Shown here: positions 51,482 through 60,989 of the stretch, piece after piece
Numbering within the stretch: position 1 is the first letter of the stretch
Layout: each line of letters opens with the position of its first letter
Assembly (NCBI RefSeq): GCF_001294335.1
Contig: NZ_LGKG01000156.1
Coordinates: forward strand, 1-64,000
Source: Streptomyces chattanoogensis
GTDB lineage: Bacteria > Actinomycetota > Actinomycetes > Streptomycetales > Streptomycetaceae
Direction of reading: 5' to 3'
Length of the DNA: 64,000 nt
The notes under the pieces: generated by a model
Told to the model about the DNA's origin: nothing
Seen by the model: only the letters and a program-made list of their open reading frames with translations
Databases searched by the model: none
Made by a program: the position numbers and the translations under genes

Positions 51482-53089
51482 ATGAGCGAGACCATTCAGC
51501 CGTCCGTCCGCCTCAGCGCGCTGCTCGCCGACCCCGGACTCGGCCTGAGCCAGGTCGCCGGGCCGGCCGACGACCGCCTCATCGGCACGGTCGGCACCAC
51601 CGAGATCGAGGACCCCACGCCCTATCTCGTCGGCGGTGAACTCCTCCTCACCGCGGGGGTCCGTCTCCCGCAGGACGCGGAGGGCATCAACACCTATGTG
51701 GCACGCGTTGTCGCCGCCGGAGTGGCCGCACTCGGCTTCGGCGTCGCGCCCGTGCACCAGGAGATTCCGCCCGAGCTCGTCGCCGCCTGTGACCGCCACG
51801 GACTGCCACTGCTGCGGCTGCCGCCGGACACACCCTTCGTCGCCGTCGGCCAAGCCACCTACACCGCGATCGCCGAGGCCCTCAACCGCGATCTGAGAGA
51901 GATCTCCAAGGCGCAGTCGGCTCTCACTTCCGCCGCCGCCCGCCCTGACGCGCTTCAGGCCGTACTCAACCAGCTCAGCACCCATACGGGGGCCTGGGCG
52001 GCCCTCTTCGACGCCCAGGGCAACGAACTGTTCAGCGCGGGCCCCCGGCCCCCGGAACCCACCCCGCGACTGCTGCGCGACCTCGCCATACGCACCACCG
52101 CCCGCTCCACCCGAGACCACGCGAAGGGCAGACCCCCACCCCCGGCGGCAGCAGCTGACCACATCGAAGGCGTCCACCTGACCGTCCACACCCTGCCCCG
52201 CGCGGACAGCACCGCCACCCCACTGGTCCTCGGCCAGGCCGCCGTCTCTCCCCCGACCGTGGTGCACCGTCAGATCACCGGCGTGGCAACGGTCCTGCTG
52301 TCCCTGCTGACCAGCCCCCGCCACGCCCTCAGCACGGAAACCCGAAGCGTCGGCGCACTCGTACGGCTCATGCTCGGCGCCGCCCCTGCCGAGGTGGCGG
52401 CCGCGCTCGCGCCCGCCGACGCATCGAAGGGCGACCATTGGATCGTCGTCCACGGCCGCCACATGGCCACGTCGGCGCGGCCCCACCCTGCATCCCGGCC
52501 CGGCGGAGACCCGGCCCAACTCGCAGCTCTGGCCACCGCGCTCGGCACCCCGTATGTGCACATTGACGGCGCTCACTTGCTGGCGCTGACCCCCAGCACG
52601 CCCGAAGCCTCGCCAAGCGCCCCCGAACTGGCCGCTGTTCTCGGATGGACCCTCGGCTTCAGCGCGCCCGTACCCGCTTCCGACCTGCCCCGCGCCGACT
52701 CTCAGGCCGAACGGGCCCTGCAACGCGCGATCGCCGCCGAGGCACCAGCCGTCATCCACAGCAGCGAGGCGCTCACCGTTCACGCCCTCATCTCCCCCGA
52801 CGACGCCCGAGAGCTCGCCCGTTCCCGCTTCGCTCCGCTGGCCCGAGCCGGCACACCGGGTGCCTCGGCCCTCCTCGAGACCCTGCGAACCTGGCTGACA
52901 CTTCACGGCAGCTGGGACCGCACCGCCGCGGTCCTGCAGATCCATCGCAACACCGTGCGCCACCGGCTCGCGCGGGTCGCCGAACTCCTCGACGTCGACC
53001 TCCAGGACCCGGGTGTCCGCATGGAACTCTGGTTCGCCCTGCACTGGCTGCCCGACGAGCAGACAGAAGAGGGCCAGACGTATCCGTGA
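51482..53089 (+). CDS. PucR-family transcriptional regulator
   Basis: From ATG 51482 (GGGAGG site) the protein has 535 residues. The N-terminal 130 residues match the PucR domain (IEDPTPYLVGGELLLTAG, CDRHGLPLLRLP). The C-terminus is the PucR helix-turn-helix (LHGSWDRTAAVLQIHRNTVR). PucR-type proteins usually control neighbouring catabolic genes, here the symporter-dehydrogenase-aldolase unit. Confidence 0.94.
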   Translation: MSETIQPSVRLSALLADPGLGLSQVAGPADDRLIGTVGTTEIEDPTPYLVGGELLLTAGVRLPQDAEGINTYVARVVAAGVAALGFGVAPVHQEIPPELVAACDRHGLPLLRLPPDTPFVAVGQATYTAIAEALNRDLREISKAQSALTSAAARPDALQAVLNQLSTHTGAWAALFDAQGNELFSAGPRPPEPTPRLLRDLAIRTTARSTRDHAKGRPPPPAAAADHIEGVHLTVHTLPRADSTATPLVLGQAAVSPPTVVHRQITGVATVLLSLLTSPRHALSTETRSVGALVRLMLGAAPAEVAAALAPADASKGDHWIVVHGRHMATSARPHPASRPGGDPAQLAALATALGTPYVHIDGAHLLALTPSTPEASPSAPELAAVLGWTLGFSAPVPASDLPRADSQAERALQRAIAAEAPAVIHSSEALTVHALISPDDARELARSRFAPLARAGTPGASALLETLRTWLTLHGSWDRTAAVLQIHRNTVRHRLARVAELLDVDLQDPGVRMELWFALHWLPDEQTEEGQTYP

Positions 53090-53091
53090 GG

Positions 53092-53475
53092 TCACCGGCG
53101 TGGCAGGTAGCGGGTGCCCCAGCGCTCGGCGAACCGAGCGACGGGGAACAGACCCCGGCCGCCCTCGTCGGTGGTGGCCGCCCGCCGCATGTGCGGGGAG
53201 GTGCTCCTACCGTCCGAGACCTCGCAGATCAGGTTGCGGTCCGGGTCGTGCAGCATGCGAACCCGGACCGGCTGGGTGCCGTAGCGGATGGCGTTGGTGA
53301 TCAGCTCGCTCCGGGGCCACGGCGCCTCGGGATCGCGGTCCGGCCCGTTGGCCAGGGCTGCCCGCAACTGCTCCAGGCCCCTGCCCATGTCACGGTCGCG
53401 ATCCGCGACAAGCCCGTCGGTGCAGAGCACCAGCCGGGAGCCCTCGGGCACCAGGATCTCGGCGGTCGCGACGGG
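53092..53475 (-). pseudogene. SpoIIE/HATPase protein, 3' part of a chimeric remnant
   Basis: The minus strand encodes ATAEILVPEGSRLVLCTDGL, the end of a SpoIIE phosphatase domain, then SELITNAIRYG and ERWGTRYLPRR of a histidine-kinase-like ATPase. The joint between the two lacks the usual linking residues, and the start is replaced by an FMO fragment. It cannot encode a complete regulator. Confidence 0.75.
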
Positions 53476-53489
53476 CAGGCCGGAGCCCG

Positions 53490-53960
53490 CGCCCGAGAGC
53501 GGTGAAGGCGGAGGCGCCGGAACCGATGACGACGGTGCGCTTGCCCGCATGGCGAGCGCGTACGGCGGGATCCTTGAGGTCGGGGGCGCGGCAGGAGATG
53601 CGGTCGGTGGCGGTGCGCTCGCCCAGGGCGGGGAGGCCGTCTCCGCCCAGCGGGCCGGGAACGGTCCAGGTGCCGGAGGCATCGATGACAGCGCAGGCGG
53701 TGATGCGCTCCTCGACGCCGTCGGCGTGCTGCACAGAGACGGTGAAGGGCTGGTCCTCGCGGCCGACGTCAACGACGCGGTCGCCGCGCGGTTCCAGCAC
53801 AACGCTGAGCTCGTCACCGCCCCCGGATCGCCGCTGCGCACTTCCCACCCCACTGGCCAGCTCCTCCGCATCAACCTCTCCACGCAGCCAGAACGGCTCG
53901 CCGCTGGGCTCGGATTGGTCACTCACCACATCCACGCCCGCAACCCGTGCCCGGGAGCGC
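53490..53960 (-). pseudogene. FAD/NAD(P)-dependent monooxygenase fragment
   Basis: The frame reads ACAVIDASGTWTVPGPLG, then DLKDPAVRARHAGKRTVVIG and SGASAFTAL, the middle of a flavin-containing monooxygenase including its second dinucleotide-binding GxGxSA motif. At about 53490 it runs into the SpoIIE sequence in another frame. Both ends of the gene are missing. Confidence 0.7.
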
Positions 53961-54174
53961 ATCACAACCCTGTCAATCAAGCCGCCGCAATACCTCAAAG
54001 GAGTGATTTGAGTCGTTCGAGTACCCACGAGTGCACACAGGCCAATGACTGCACGACCTGAGTCGACGATTGGAACTTACGTTCACTATTTGCCACCGAA
54101 GTGCCCGTTACGGGGGCGGGATCGGCGCCGTTCTTAGAGCACCTGTACTCATCAGCGACTCTCCTGGAGTAACC

Positions 54175-54330
54175 GTGCATCCCGTAGCCGTCCCCGTGAC
54201 CGCCTCTACCGATATCGAACATCGGCAGCTGGGCACCCACCTGCCCACGGGCCCCTTGGGGCGCTTTGTTGACGCTGCCCTCCGCAGTGCCCGCTGCTCA
54301 TCACGCCCGGATACGGGGTGGGCAGTATGA
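54175..54330 (+). CDS. Small ORF coupled to the ABC exporter
   Basis: A 51-residue frame starting at GTG 54175 (GGAG upstream) ends in a TGA that overlaps the ATG of the ABC gene (ATGA at 54327). Its sequence (MHPVAVPVTASTDIEHRQLG at the start, Arg/Ser-rich with one Cys near the end) matches no family I know. The coupling favours translation; whether the peptide is a cargo or only a leader is open. Confidence 0.5.
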   Translation: MHPVAVPVTASTDIEHRQLGTHLPTGPLGRFVDAALRSARCSSRPDTGWAV

Positions 54331-56336
54331 GCGAGCCCACCGATGCATCAGCCGACAACGTGCCGGGGCCGCGCACCACCCAGCTGCCGCCCCCGTCTGC
54401 TCCCGCGCCGCTGCCTGGCGGACCGCAGGACGGACCGGACGTTCCGCCTGAAGCCGAGCAGCCGGGGCCGCAGATGCGGTACGTCGACCTGACGGGCAGC
54501 CGTGAAGCGGCCGGCCGCTCGATCCGGATGCGCGACATGGCCCGGCGTCTACCGCAGTTGGTGCGCCGTTCGCTGGCTCTCGCCTGGCGCGTCGACCGCC
54601 GAGCGACCGTCGGCCTCCTGCTGTGCCAGGCCGTCGCCGGCGTGATGCAGGCCCTCGGCCTGGTCGCCATCAGCGGCACCCTGACCGCGCTGCTGACGAG
54701 CGGTGACGTCTACCACCGGCTCCTTCAGGCGTGGCTTTCCGTGGTCCTGCTGGCCGGCGCAGCAGGCGTGCGCGCGCTCCTGGGGATCACCGTCAGCTGG
54801 CTGTCTTCCCGGCTGGGCCCGCTGATGTCGCGGGAGGCCGAGCAGATGCTGCTCACCGGCTGCGCCGAGGTGGAACTGTGCGCCTACGACGAGCCCGACT
54901 TCAACCGCGATCGCGAGGCCGCCGACCGCGGAGCACAGGTCACCGGGGACCTGATCGACGAGGGACAGGACCTGATCGCCTCGTCGGCCTCCTTCCTCGC
55001 CGGGGCGATCGTGCTGGCCGGGGTGCACTGGGTACTTCTCCCGCTCCTGGTAGCGGCCAGCCTGCCGCAGGCACTGGCCCAGGTCAGCGCCGCCAGGGTG
55101 CGCTACCTGGCGAACCTTCGCAGCAACGGCGACAACCGGATGCTGTCGGTGCTGCGCTGGCACATCTACACCAAGGACGCCGCCGATCAGATCCGCGCCG
55201 GCACCATGGCCGCGTTCCTGTCCGGCCGGTACCGGCAGACGGTCGCCCGGATCAACCGCGAGGACCGGGCCGCGGCCGACAAGGGGGCCTGCATGTCCCT
55301 GGCCGGTGCGCTGTGCGGCGGTCTGGGATCGGCGGTCGTGTGGGCGGCAGTCGTGTGGCTGCTTGCCACGAGCCGCATCAGCGTCGGGCATGCCGGGACA
55401 GCCGTCTTCGCTCTGCAGACGGTGGGGCAGTCGGTCCGCGGACTGGTGGCCGTCGGGGCGCGAGCCGTGCGCACGGGGCTTTACATGGACGACTGGAGCG
55501 GGTTCCTTGACAAGGCCGGCGGCTTCCGCATGCGCCGGGGCACCCACCGTCCCGAGCCTCCGAAGCAGATCGAGATCAAGTCGGTCACCCACCGCTACGC
55601 CGGCAAGGACCGGGACGCGCTCTCCGACGTCTCGCTCACCTTGCGCCGGGGCGAGGTCACCGCCCTGGTCGGCTTCAACGGCTCGGGGAAGTCAACGCTG
55701 TCGAAGCTGGTCAGCGGCCTGTATGTGCCCACGGACGGGCAGGTGCTGTGGGACGGCACCCCGACCGGCGACGCCGACCCGCAGGCGCTGTGGCAGCAGG
55801 TGGCCCTGGTACCGCAGGACTACGCACACTGGCCCCTGACGGTGCGCGAGAACATCACCCTCGGGCAGCCCTCGCCGCGCGGCGACTCGGCGGTACTTGA
55901 GGCGTGCGAGGCCGCCGGCGCCGACGAGGTCGTCGACAGGCTCGGCGCCGGTCTGGGCACCCTCCTCGCCAGGGAGTGGCTCAACGGGGAGGAGCTGAGC
56001 GGCGGTCAGTGGCAGCGCATCGCTCTCGCCAGGGCATTCTTCCGGAAGGCGGGGCTGCTGGTCCTCGACGAGCCGACCGCGAACTTGGACCCCCGCGCCG
56101 AGTACCGGATCTTCCAGCGGCTGCGGGGGCTGGCGCGGGACCGGGCGGTGCTGCTGGTGACCCACCGCCTCACCAACGTCGCCGTGGCCGACCGGATCGT
56201 GGTCCTCGACGAGGGCAGGATCGTGCAGGAGGGCAGCTACCAACAGCTCGCCCAGCAACCGGGCCTGTTCCAGCAGTTGCTCTCCTACCAGGTCACCTCC
56301 GATCCAGATGCCGAGAAGCATGGGACACGCACATGA
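54327..56336 (+). CDS. ABC exporter, fused permease and ATPase
   Basis: From ATG 54327 the protein has 669 residues. A proline-rich N-terminus of about 60 residues precedes a membrane domain with about five or six hydrophobic segments (TVGLLLCQAVAGVMQALGLV, SAVVWAAVVWLLATS). The ATPase follows with Walker A GFNGSGKST, signature ELSGGQWQRIALARAF, Walker B LLVLDEPTANLD and the H-loop VTHRL. There is no C39 peptidase. Its stop overlaps the Nudix start (ATGA), so it belongs to a coupled unit. Confidence 0.93.
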   Translation: MSEPTDASADNVPGPRTTQLPPPSAPAPLPGGPQDGPDVPPEAEQPGPQMRYVDLTGSREAAGRSIRMRDMARRLPQLVRRSLALAWRVDRRATVGLLLCQAVAGVMQALGLVAISGTLTALLTSGDVYHRLLQAWLSVVLLAGAAGVRALLGITVSWLSSRLGPLMSREAEQMLLTGCAEVELCAYDEPDFNRDREAADRGAQVTGDLIDEGQDLIASSASFLAGAIVLAGVHWVLLPLLVAASLPQALAQVSAARVRYLANLRSNGDNRMLSVLRWHIYTKDAADQIRAGTMAAFLSGRYRQTVARINREDRAAADKGACMSLAGALCGGLGSAVVWAAVVWLLATSRISVGHAGTAVFALQTVGQSVRGLVAVGARAVRTGLYMDDWSGFLDKAGGFRMRRGTHRPEPPKQIEIKSVTHRYAGKDRDALSDVSLTLRRGEVTALVGFNGSGKSTLSKLVSGLYVPTDGQVLWDGTPTGDADPQALWQQVALVPQDYAHWPLTVRENITLGQPSPRGDSAVLEACEAAGADEVVDRLGAGLGTLLAREWLNGEELSGGQWQRIALARAFFRKAGLLVLDEPTANLDPRAEYRIFQRLRGLARDRAVLLVTHRLTNVAVADRIVVLDEGRIVQEGSYQQLAQQPGLFQQLLSYQVTSDPDAEKHGTRT

Positions 56337-56704
56337 GCCGTCCCGGTGTCCCTTCAGGAAGCCCAGACGTGGTGGCCCTGCCTACGGCCACGTACCCCTT
56401 CGGCCGACCCGCACCCGCCCCCTGTTCCATGAACTCCCGAGGTGATGACGTGCCGCCCACCCGCTCCCACATCCGTGCGACCGTCGAGACCTACCTCGCC
56501 CGACACCCGCAGGAGCGGGAGGCCCTGGCCGAGCTGCTGGTTGTCCTTGACGGCACCGGCGATCCGTCCAGCCGTGCAACGCTGCCTGGTCATGTCACCT
56601 GCAGCGCGGTCGTCATTGACCGTGATCGGCGGGTGCTGCACATCGGCCACAAGGCGTCGGGGCTGCTGCTCGATCAGCGCGAGGGCATCGCGGTGCACTG
56701 GTAG
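56333..56704 (+). pseudogene. Truncated Nudix-type protein
   Basis: The frame is coupled to the ABC gene and has 123 codons. Residues 45-115 look like the start of a Nudix protein (THVTCSAVV-like strand, DRDRRVLHIGHKASG), but it stops before any Nudix box GxxxxxExxxxxREUxEExGU. The break falls where an IS481-like fragment begins, so the catalytic half is missing. Confidence 0.7.
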
Positions 56705-56991
56705 TACTTGGCCCGACGGCGGATGTCGGCGTCGGTGGCATGGGGACTGTGGTGCGGTGCGCCAGAACGGTCGCGCGGGCCCTCGATGCCCTCCTCCTGG
56801 TGGCCCCGCTGCCACTTGTAGAAGCAGTTGCGGCTGATGCCGTAGTACCGGCAGGTCAGCGAGACATTCCCAGTGACTTCCTCGGCGTGGCGCAGGACCG
56901 CCGGACGTCGCGGTGCCTGGCGATCCTGCTGCTGTTGCGGTGAAGGGGACATGGCGAGGTCCGTCGTAGTCGGAGATCCATGTGTCACCAA
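56690..56991 (-). mobile_element. IS481-like transposase 5' fragment
   Basis: The minus strand encodes a helix-turn-helix region, EEVTGNVSLTCRYYGISRNC then FYKWQRGHQEEGIEGPRDRS, typical of the N-terminus of IS481-type transposases. It breaks off before the DDE domain at the junction with the Nudix gene. Confidence 0.8.
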
Positions 56992-57009
56992 TGTCCGGCA
57001 GTTTTATAC

Positions 57010-58002
57010 CTAGCCCGTACCCGTGCCGAACCGCCGCCGGTACGCCGACGGCGCCAGCCCCGTCTCGCGGCGCATCAGCGCGCGGAGATTGGCGGCGGTG
57101 CCGAGGCCGCTGCGCCGTGCCACCACCTCGAAGCGTGCCTCACCCCGTTCGATCAGCCGGCATGCCAGGGCGAGCCGTTCCCCCGTGAGCCACGCCAGCG
57201 GTGTCGTGCCCAATTGCGCGCGGAAGCGGCGATGCAGTGTCGCCGGACTGACACAGGCGCGTGCCGCGAGGTCGGACACGGCGAGCGAGGAGTCCAGGCG
57301 TTCCTGTGCCCATGCCAGGACCGGGGCCAGGGACTCGTCCGGCAGCTTGGGCACCGGGCGCTCGATGAACTGCCGCTGTCCGCCGTCCCGGTGTGCCGCG
57401 AAGACCAGCCGCCGGCTGACGGAGTTGGCGACCTCCGCGCCGTGGTCGCGTCGGACGATGTGCAGCCCGAGGTCGAGGGCGGCCGCGCTCCCCGCGGCGG
57501 TGAGGATGTCGCCGTCGTCCACGAACAGCACGTCTTCTTCGAGCCGTACGGCAGGGAATCGGGCCCGGAAGACGTGCGCCCACTGCCAGTGCGCGGTGGC
57601 CCGACGCCCGTCGAGGACTCCGGCCTCGGCGAGGGTGAAGGCGCCGCTGCAGAAGCCGACCAGGCGCGCACCGCGCTCGTGCGCCCGTCGTACGGCGTCG
57701 AGCACGGCCGGTCGGCGGGGTACGTCGGTGTCGGGCCGGTTGGGGACGATCAAGGTGTCCGCCGAGTCGGCGGCGTCCAGGCCGGCGACGCCCGTGAGCA
57801 TGAAGAACCCGTCCCGCATCGGCGTGAGCGGCTCGGGCGAGCAGAGACGGAAGTCGTAGAGTTCGCGGCCGAGTTCGGGCCTGGACAGGCCGAAGACTTC
57901 GGTTGCACAGCCGAGCTCGAAGGGGTTCGAGTTCTCGTCCACGATCACGACGACCCGATGCGGGGCCACCGCGCACGTCTCCTGCGAGGAATCTTGCGCC
58001 AT
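57010..58002 (-). CDS. GlxA-family AraC-type regulator with DJ-1/PfpI domain
   Basis: This 330-residue protein has a DJ-1/PfpI-like N-terminal domain (residues 15-190, with GARLVGFCSGAFTLAEAGVL at the nucleophile elbow) and a C-terminal AraC helix-turn-helix domain (ARACVSPATLHRRFRAQLG, RSGLGTAANLRALMRRETG). It is divergent from the cupin gene, with 52 bp between, and may regulate it. Confidence 0.93.
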   Translation of the reverse strand: MAQDSSQETCAVAPHRVVVIVDENSNPFELGCATEVFGLSRPELGRELYDFRLCSPEPLTPMRDGFFMLTGVAGLDAADSADTLIVPNRPDTDVPRRPAVLDAVRRAHERGARLVGFCSGAFTLAEAGVLDGRRATAHWQWAHVFRARFPAVRLEEDVLFVDDGDILTAAGSAAALDLGLHIVRRDHGAEVANSVSRRLVFAAHRDGGQRQFIERPVPKLPDESLAPVLAWAQERLDSSLAVSDLAARACVSPATLHRRFRAQLGTTPLAWLTGERLALACRLIERGEARFEVVARRSGLGTAANLRALMRRETGLAPSAYRRRFGTGTG

Positions 58003-58054
58003 ATGCGATTCCTAGCACTCACGCCGACCCTGCTCAACCGGCAAGGATTCCCCC

Positions 58055-58459
58055 ATGAGCCCCAAGAGCAATGAACCGATCGCCCTCAGCGAAGCCCTGG
58101 CCTCCTTCGACGCCCTGTGGAGCCCCCGCATCGTCACGCACGTCAACGACTACGACGTACGCATCGCCAAGGTCGAGGGCGAACATCTCTGGCACGCCCA
58201 CGACGACACCGACGAGTTCTTCCTGGTGCTCGACGGGGAGCTGTACATCTCCTTGCGCGAGGCCGCCGGGGAGCGCACGGTCCGGCTCCCCCAAGGGTCG
58301 GTCTTCACCGTCCCCCGGGGCACGGAGCACAAGCCGTACGCTCCCGCCGGCGCCGCGATCCTCGTCTTCGAGCCCACCGGGACGCCGACGGTCGGTGACC
58401 GTCATGACGAGATCCCCGACCATGTCGACGCGACCACGGGGCATGCACTCGAATCCTGA
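58055..58459 (+). CDS. Cupin-domain protein
   Basis: This 134-residue protein has the two cupin motifs: GEHLWHAHDDTDEFFLVLDG (metal ligands H, H, E) and LPQGSVFTVPRGTEHKPYAP (third His). It is a single small beta-barrel; substrate unknown. It is read from the region shared with the GlxA-type regulator. Confidence 0.92.
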   Translation: MSPKSNEPIALSEALASFDALWSPRIVTHVNDYDVRIAKVEGEHLWHAHDDTDEFFLVLDGELYISLREAAGERTVRLPQGSVFTVPRGTEHKPYAPAGAAILVFEPTGTPTVGDRHDEIPDHVDATTGHALES

Positions 58460-59277
58460 GCGACACCCACCGGCGGCCGGCGAGGACGGCGGCGGAGGAC
58501 GCTCCGCCGCCTGCCGTCACAGGGTGTGACGGCTTTGCCTTGACACCCCGGCATACGAGCGGCGATGGCGGCCGTCGGACCGCGTCGAGCAGTTCCCACA
58601 CCTGCAGATGCCGCTTATCGCCGGTTGCCGCGTGGATGGCGGGTGCGAAGACGGATCGGTTCCCGTCCGGAGTGCGGTGAGCGTGGGTGAGAGTACGGCA
58701 GCGGTCGAAGACGAACAGGGGGCGCTGGAAGGAAGCCATGTGACTGCGGACCGGTGCTGCTACGGCCTGGCGGACGGCGTCGGCAGGCAGGCAGGCCGGG
58801 TATGCCGAAGGTGCGTTCGCGGGCGGTGGTGGCCGGCTCGATCATCCCGATGAACGACCACCGGTCGGCCACTTCGCAGCGGCTGCGGGTCAGCGAGTGG
58901 GCAGACAGGCTGTCAGGATCGGCGACGGTCAACACGCGCAGGACCAGACGAGCCCGGGCGGCCGGACGGTCATCGGTCCGGTAGTCCAGCGTGATGCCCA
59001 GCCATTCGCCCCTGACGCTGGCAGTCATCCGTACCCCCACGTCCAGCCAGGGAGCGTGAGCAAAGCAAAGGTCCGGCGCCACGTAGTCCAGGCGCAGACT
59101 GCGCACGACGACGGCGGTGCCGTGCTTGTGCACGAGGGCGGGAAAGGGCACCAGGTGTTCGGCGAGGTAGCGGGCGAAGCCGTTGATAGCCAGATCCGAC
59201 AGGGCGCGGGGCCGCAGCTGCAGCGGGCTGAACTGGGTGGTCCACAGCGGTTCACGGAAGACGGTCTCGCTGGCCAT
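58305..59277 (-). pseudogene. Unrecognised gene, hotdog-like at the start, with a frameshift
   Basis: It starts at ATG 59277 two nt after the stop of the MoaD-like gene. The first frame gives about 160 good residues (LWTTQFSPLQLRPRALSDLA, EWLGITLDYRTDDRPAARAR) suggestive of a hotdog-fold protein. At a (GGCA)3 tract (58782-58795) the coding sense moves one frame over (DAVRQAVAAPVRSHMASFQR, HLQVWELLDAVRRP). Removing one 4-nt unit would rejoin the frames. As written, the first frame ends at 58615. The true 3' end is uncertain because the second frame stays open to 58305, overlapping the cupin gene. Confidence 0.55.
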
Positions 59278-59278
59278 A

Positions 59279-59575
59279 TCAACCCCCCGCAATGGCCGTG
59301 CGGAACTCCACCCGGTCGCTCTCCGCCAGCGGGGTGTCAAGGGAAGCGTCGGTGAGCTGTTCGCCGTTGAGGAAGACCTGATGAGTACGGCGGATCCGTC
59401 CATTGCCATCGCGCAGCACCCGCCGCACCTGAGGATGGCGCTCTTCGAGCCACTCCAGGGCAGCACCGAGGGTGTCGGCCTCGATGGGGAAGGCGCGCTG
59501 GTAGTTCACCAGACGCAGCAGGACACCGCTGAAGTGCTGGGCCCGGGGCCTCGGAGGTCGCGCCGGAGGCCCCAC
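59279..59575 (-). CDS. MoaD/ThiS-like ubiquitin-fold protein
   Basis: A 98-residue frame from GTG 59575 has the ubiquitin-like pattern of MoaD/ThiS (TLGAALEWLEERHPQVRRVL, VFLNGEQL, LAESDRVEFRTAIAGG) and ends in Gly-Gly, as needed for C-terminal adenylation and sulfur transfer. No MoeB/ThiF-type activating enzyme is adjacent. It is coupled to the frameshifted gene downstream. Confidence 0.8.
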   Translation of the reverse strand: MGPPARPPRPRAQHFSGVLLRLVNYQRAFPIEADTLGAALEWLEERHPQVRRVLRDGNGRIRRTHQVFLNGEQLTDASLDTPLAESDRVEFRTAIAGG

Positions 59576-59587
59576 TTCCAGGTGGTC

Positions 59588-60508
59588 TCAGCGCGTGCGG
59601 CTTCCGGTGAGCCGTCGCGACGGTGTCAGGTTGAGATGGCCGACAGCCTCGTTCACGTCCTGCGGCCAGAGCCACAACCGGTAGATCGGCGGGACCCGGA
59701 AGTAGTCCTCCGGACCGTGTAGTTCACGATTGCGCATATCTGCGCAGTACCGCGTCCGCCAGGAGAATTCCTCGCCGGGCTCCAACTTTTTCCCCTCGGC
59801 CTTCTTCTTCGTCACGCCATGAAGCTTTTCGAGGGCCCGATACTCGTAGGCGAGCAACGTGAGAGGATTCTTCCAAATCCCCTTCTTGTCCTTGACAGCC
59901 TTGTCGGCGGACTTGAGGAAGAGCGGAAGGTCGAGTTCGCCGGGGAGGGAAGGGTAGATGGCGAAGGGTGCCGCCCACCCTGCGGTGATGAGATCGAGGT
60001 TGAACGTCGGCCTCTTCTCCCTCGGCAGAGTGTCCAGTTCCTTCTTCGAGTAGTTCGGAGCGATGTAGGCGAGCAGCCGGTTGTTGTCGTCGAAAAAATC
60101 GTCGGCGGTGCGGATGAAGATGCCGCGCTCCTTGCCGGGGTCCCTGCCCTCGGCCAGCCTCTTCTTGATGTTCTCCGTGTTGAACGTGGCTGCCGCCGTG
60201 CCCTGATCGAACTGCAAGCTGCCCGCCTTCCCCGTCTCGATCTTCGGCAGCAGGAACTCCGCGAGATCGTCGGAGATGGGTGCGATGCCGTCCCGCATCC
60301 ACGCAGCCAGTTGTGTGAACTCCTCGTCGACCCTCTTGGCCCCCTCAGCGGTATCCGCTGTTGTTTCGGGAGTGTCGACCGACAGCATGCGGATCGGCAT
60401 CTCGACGTACGGCGTGTCCCCGTCGTGTACGTGGGCCAGGGCGCGCGAACCCAACGACGGCAGGGATACCCCGGCAGGCGTCCAAAGGATCTGTACAGGG
60501 TCGGTCAC
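59588..60508 (-). CDS. SNase-like (thermonuclease-fold) protein
   Basis: GTG 60508 (GGGAAGG upstream) gives 306 residues; the frame extends to 60661 without a better start. It has the nuclease-like core VHDGDTPYVEMPIRMLSVDT with PET, then GIFIRTADDFFDDNNRLLAYI and LITAGWAAPFAIYP. The catalytic Arg/Glu set of staphylococcal nuclease is only partly visible. An insertion of about 80 residues separates the halves. No signal peptide is seen. Confidence 0.78.
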   Translation of the reverse strand: MTDPVQILWTPAGVSLPSLGSRALAHVHDGDTPYVEMPIRMLSVDTPETTADTAEGAKRVDEEFTQLAAWMRDGIAPISDDLAEFLLPKIETGKAGSLQFDQGTAAATFNTENIKKRLAEGRDPGKERGIFIRTADDFFDDNNRLLAYIAPNYSKKELDTLPREKRPTFNLDLITAGWAAPFAIYPSLPGELDLPLFLKSADKAVKDKKGIWKNPLTLLAYEYRALEKLHGVTKKKAEGKKLEPGEEFSWRTRYCADMRNRELHGPEDYFRVPPIYRLWLWPQDVNEAVGHLNLTPSRRLTGSRTR

Positions 60509-60759
60509 GGGCTTGTCGTCCTTCCCTACGATTCGCCTCCGGTCCCCCGGCCTCCGGCTTCTCCCCCACAGCGTCACGCCGTGCCCCGAACGCCGCAACT
60601 TCGTCCGACCGAGCATGGCGTCAACGCCAAACCACCAACGCTCCGGGACACCGGGCGGCACAGCACAAGGCCGGCGGCGCTACACCTACGCAGATCAGAC
60701 GGCGGTCAACTCGGCATGGCCCACACGGGTGACCACTGCAGCCATCCCGACGCCCCCTT

Positions 60760-60985
60760 GCGACCTTCGCGATCTGCTGAGCGCCGCCCACCAGCAGCTC
60801 GGCGGGCCCATCGGGCTTGTCCGGGACAACCTGAACGTGCACAAGGACGCCCGGAGGCGTGCGTTCATCGACGCTTGCGGCTGGCTCACCGCTCACCACC
60901 TGCCGCCGTACGCCCCCGACCTCAACCCCGTCGAGGGGATCCGGTCCCTGCTACGGCGCAGCTGCCAGGCCAACACCACACCTAC
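60760..60985 (+). mobile_element. IS630-type transposase 3' fragment
   Basis: The plus strand encodes LVRDNLNVHKDARRRAFIDA and then HLPPYAPDLNPVEGIRSLLR, the second Asp and the final Glu region of IS630-type DDE transposases. Only the end of the gene remains, abutting the P450 3' end. Confidence 0.85.
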
Positions 60986-60989
60986 AGGC

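Noticed and set aside
49829..53095. Open minus-strand frame of 1,088 codons
   Set aside because: It overlaps the symporter and PucR-type genes, which have clear family motifs; this frame has none.
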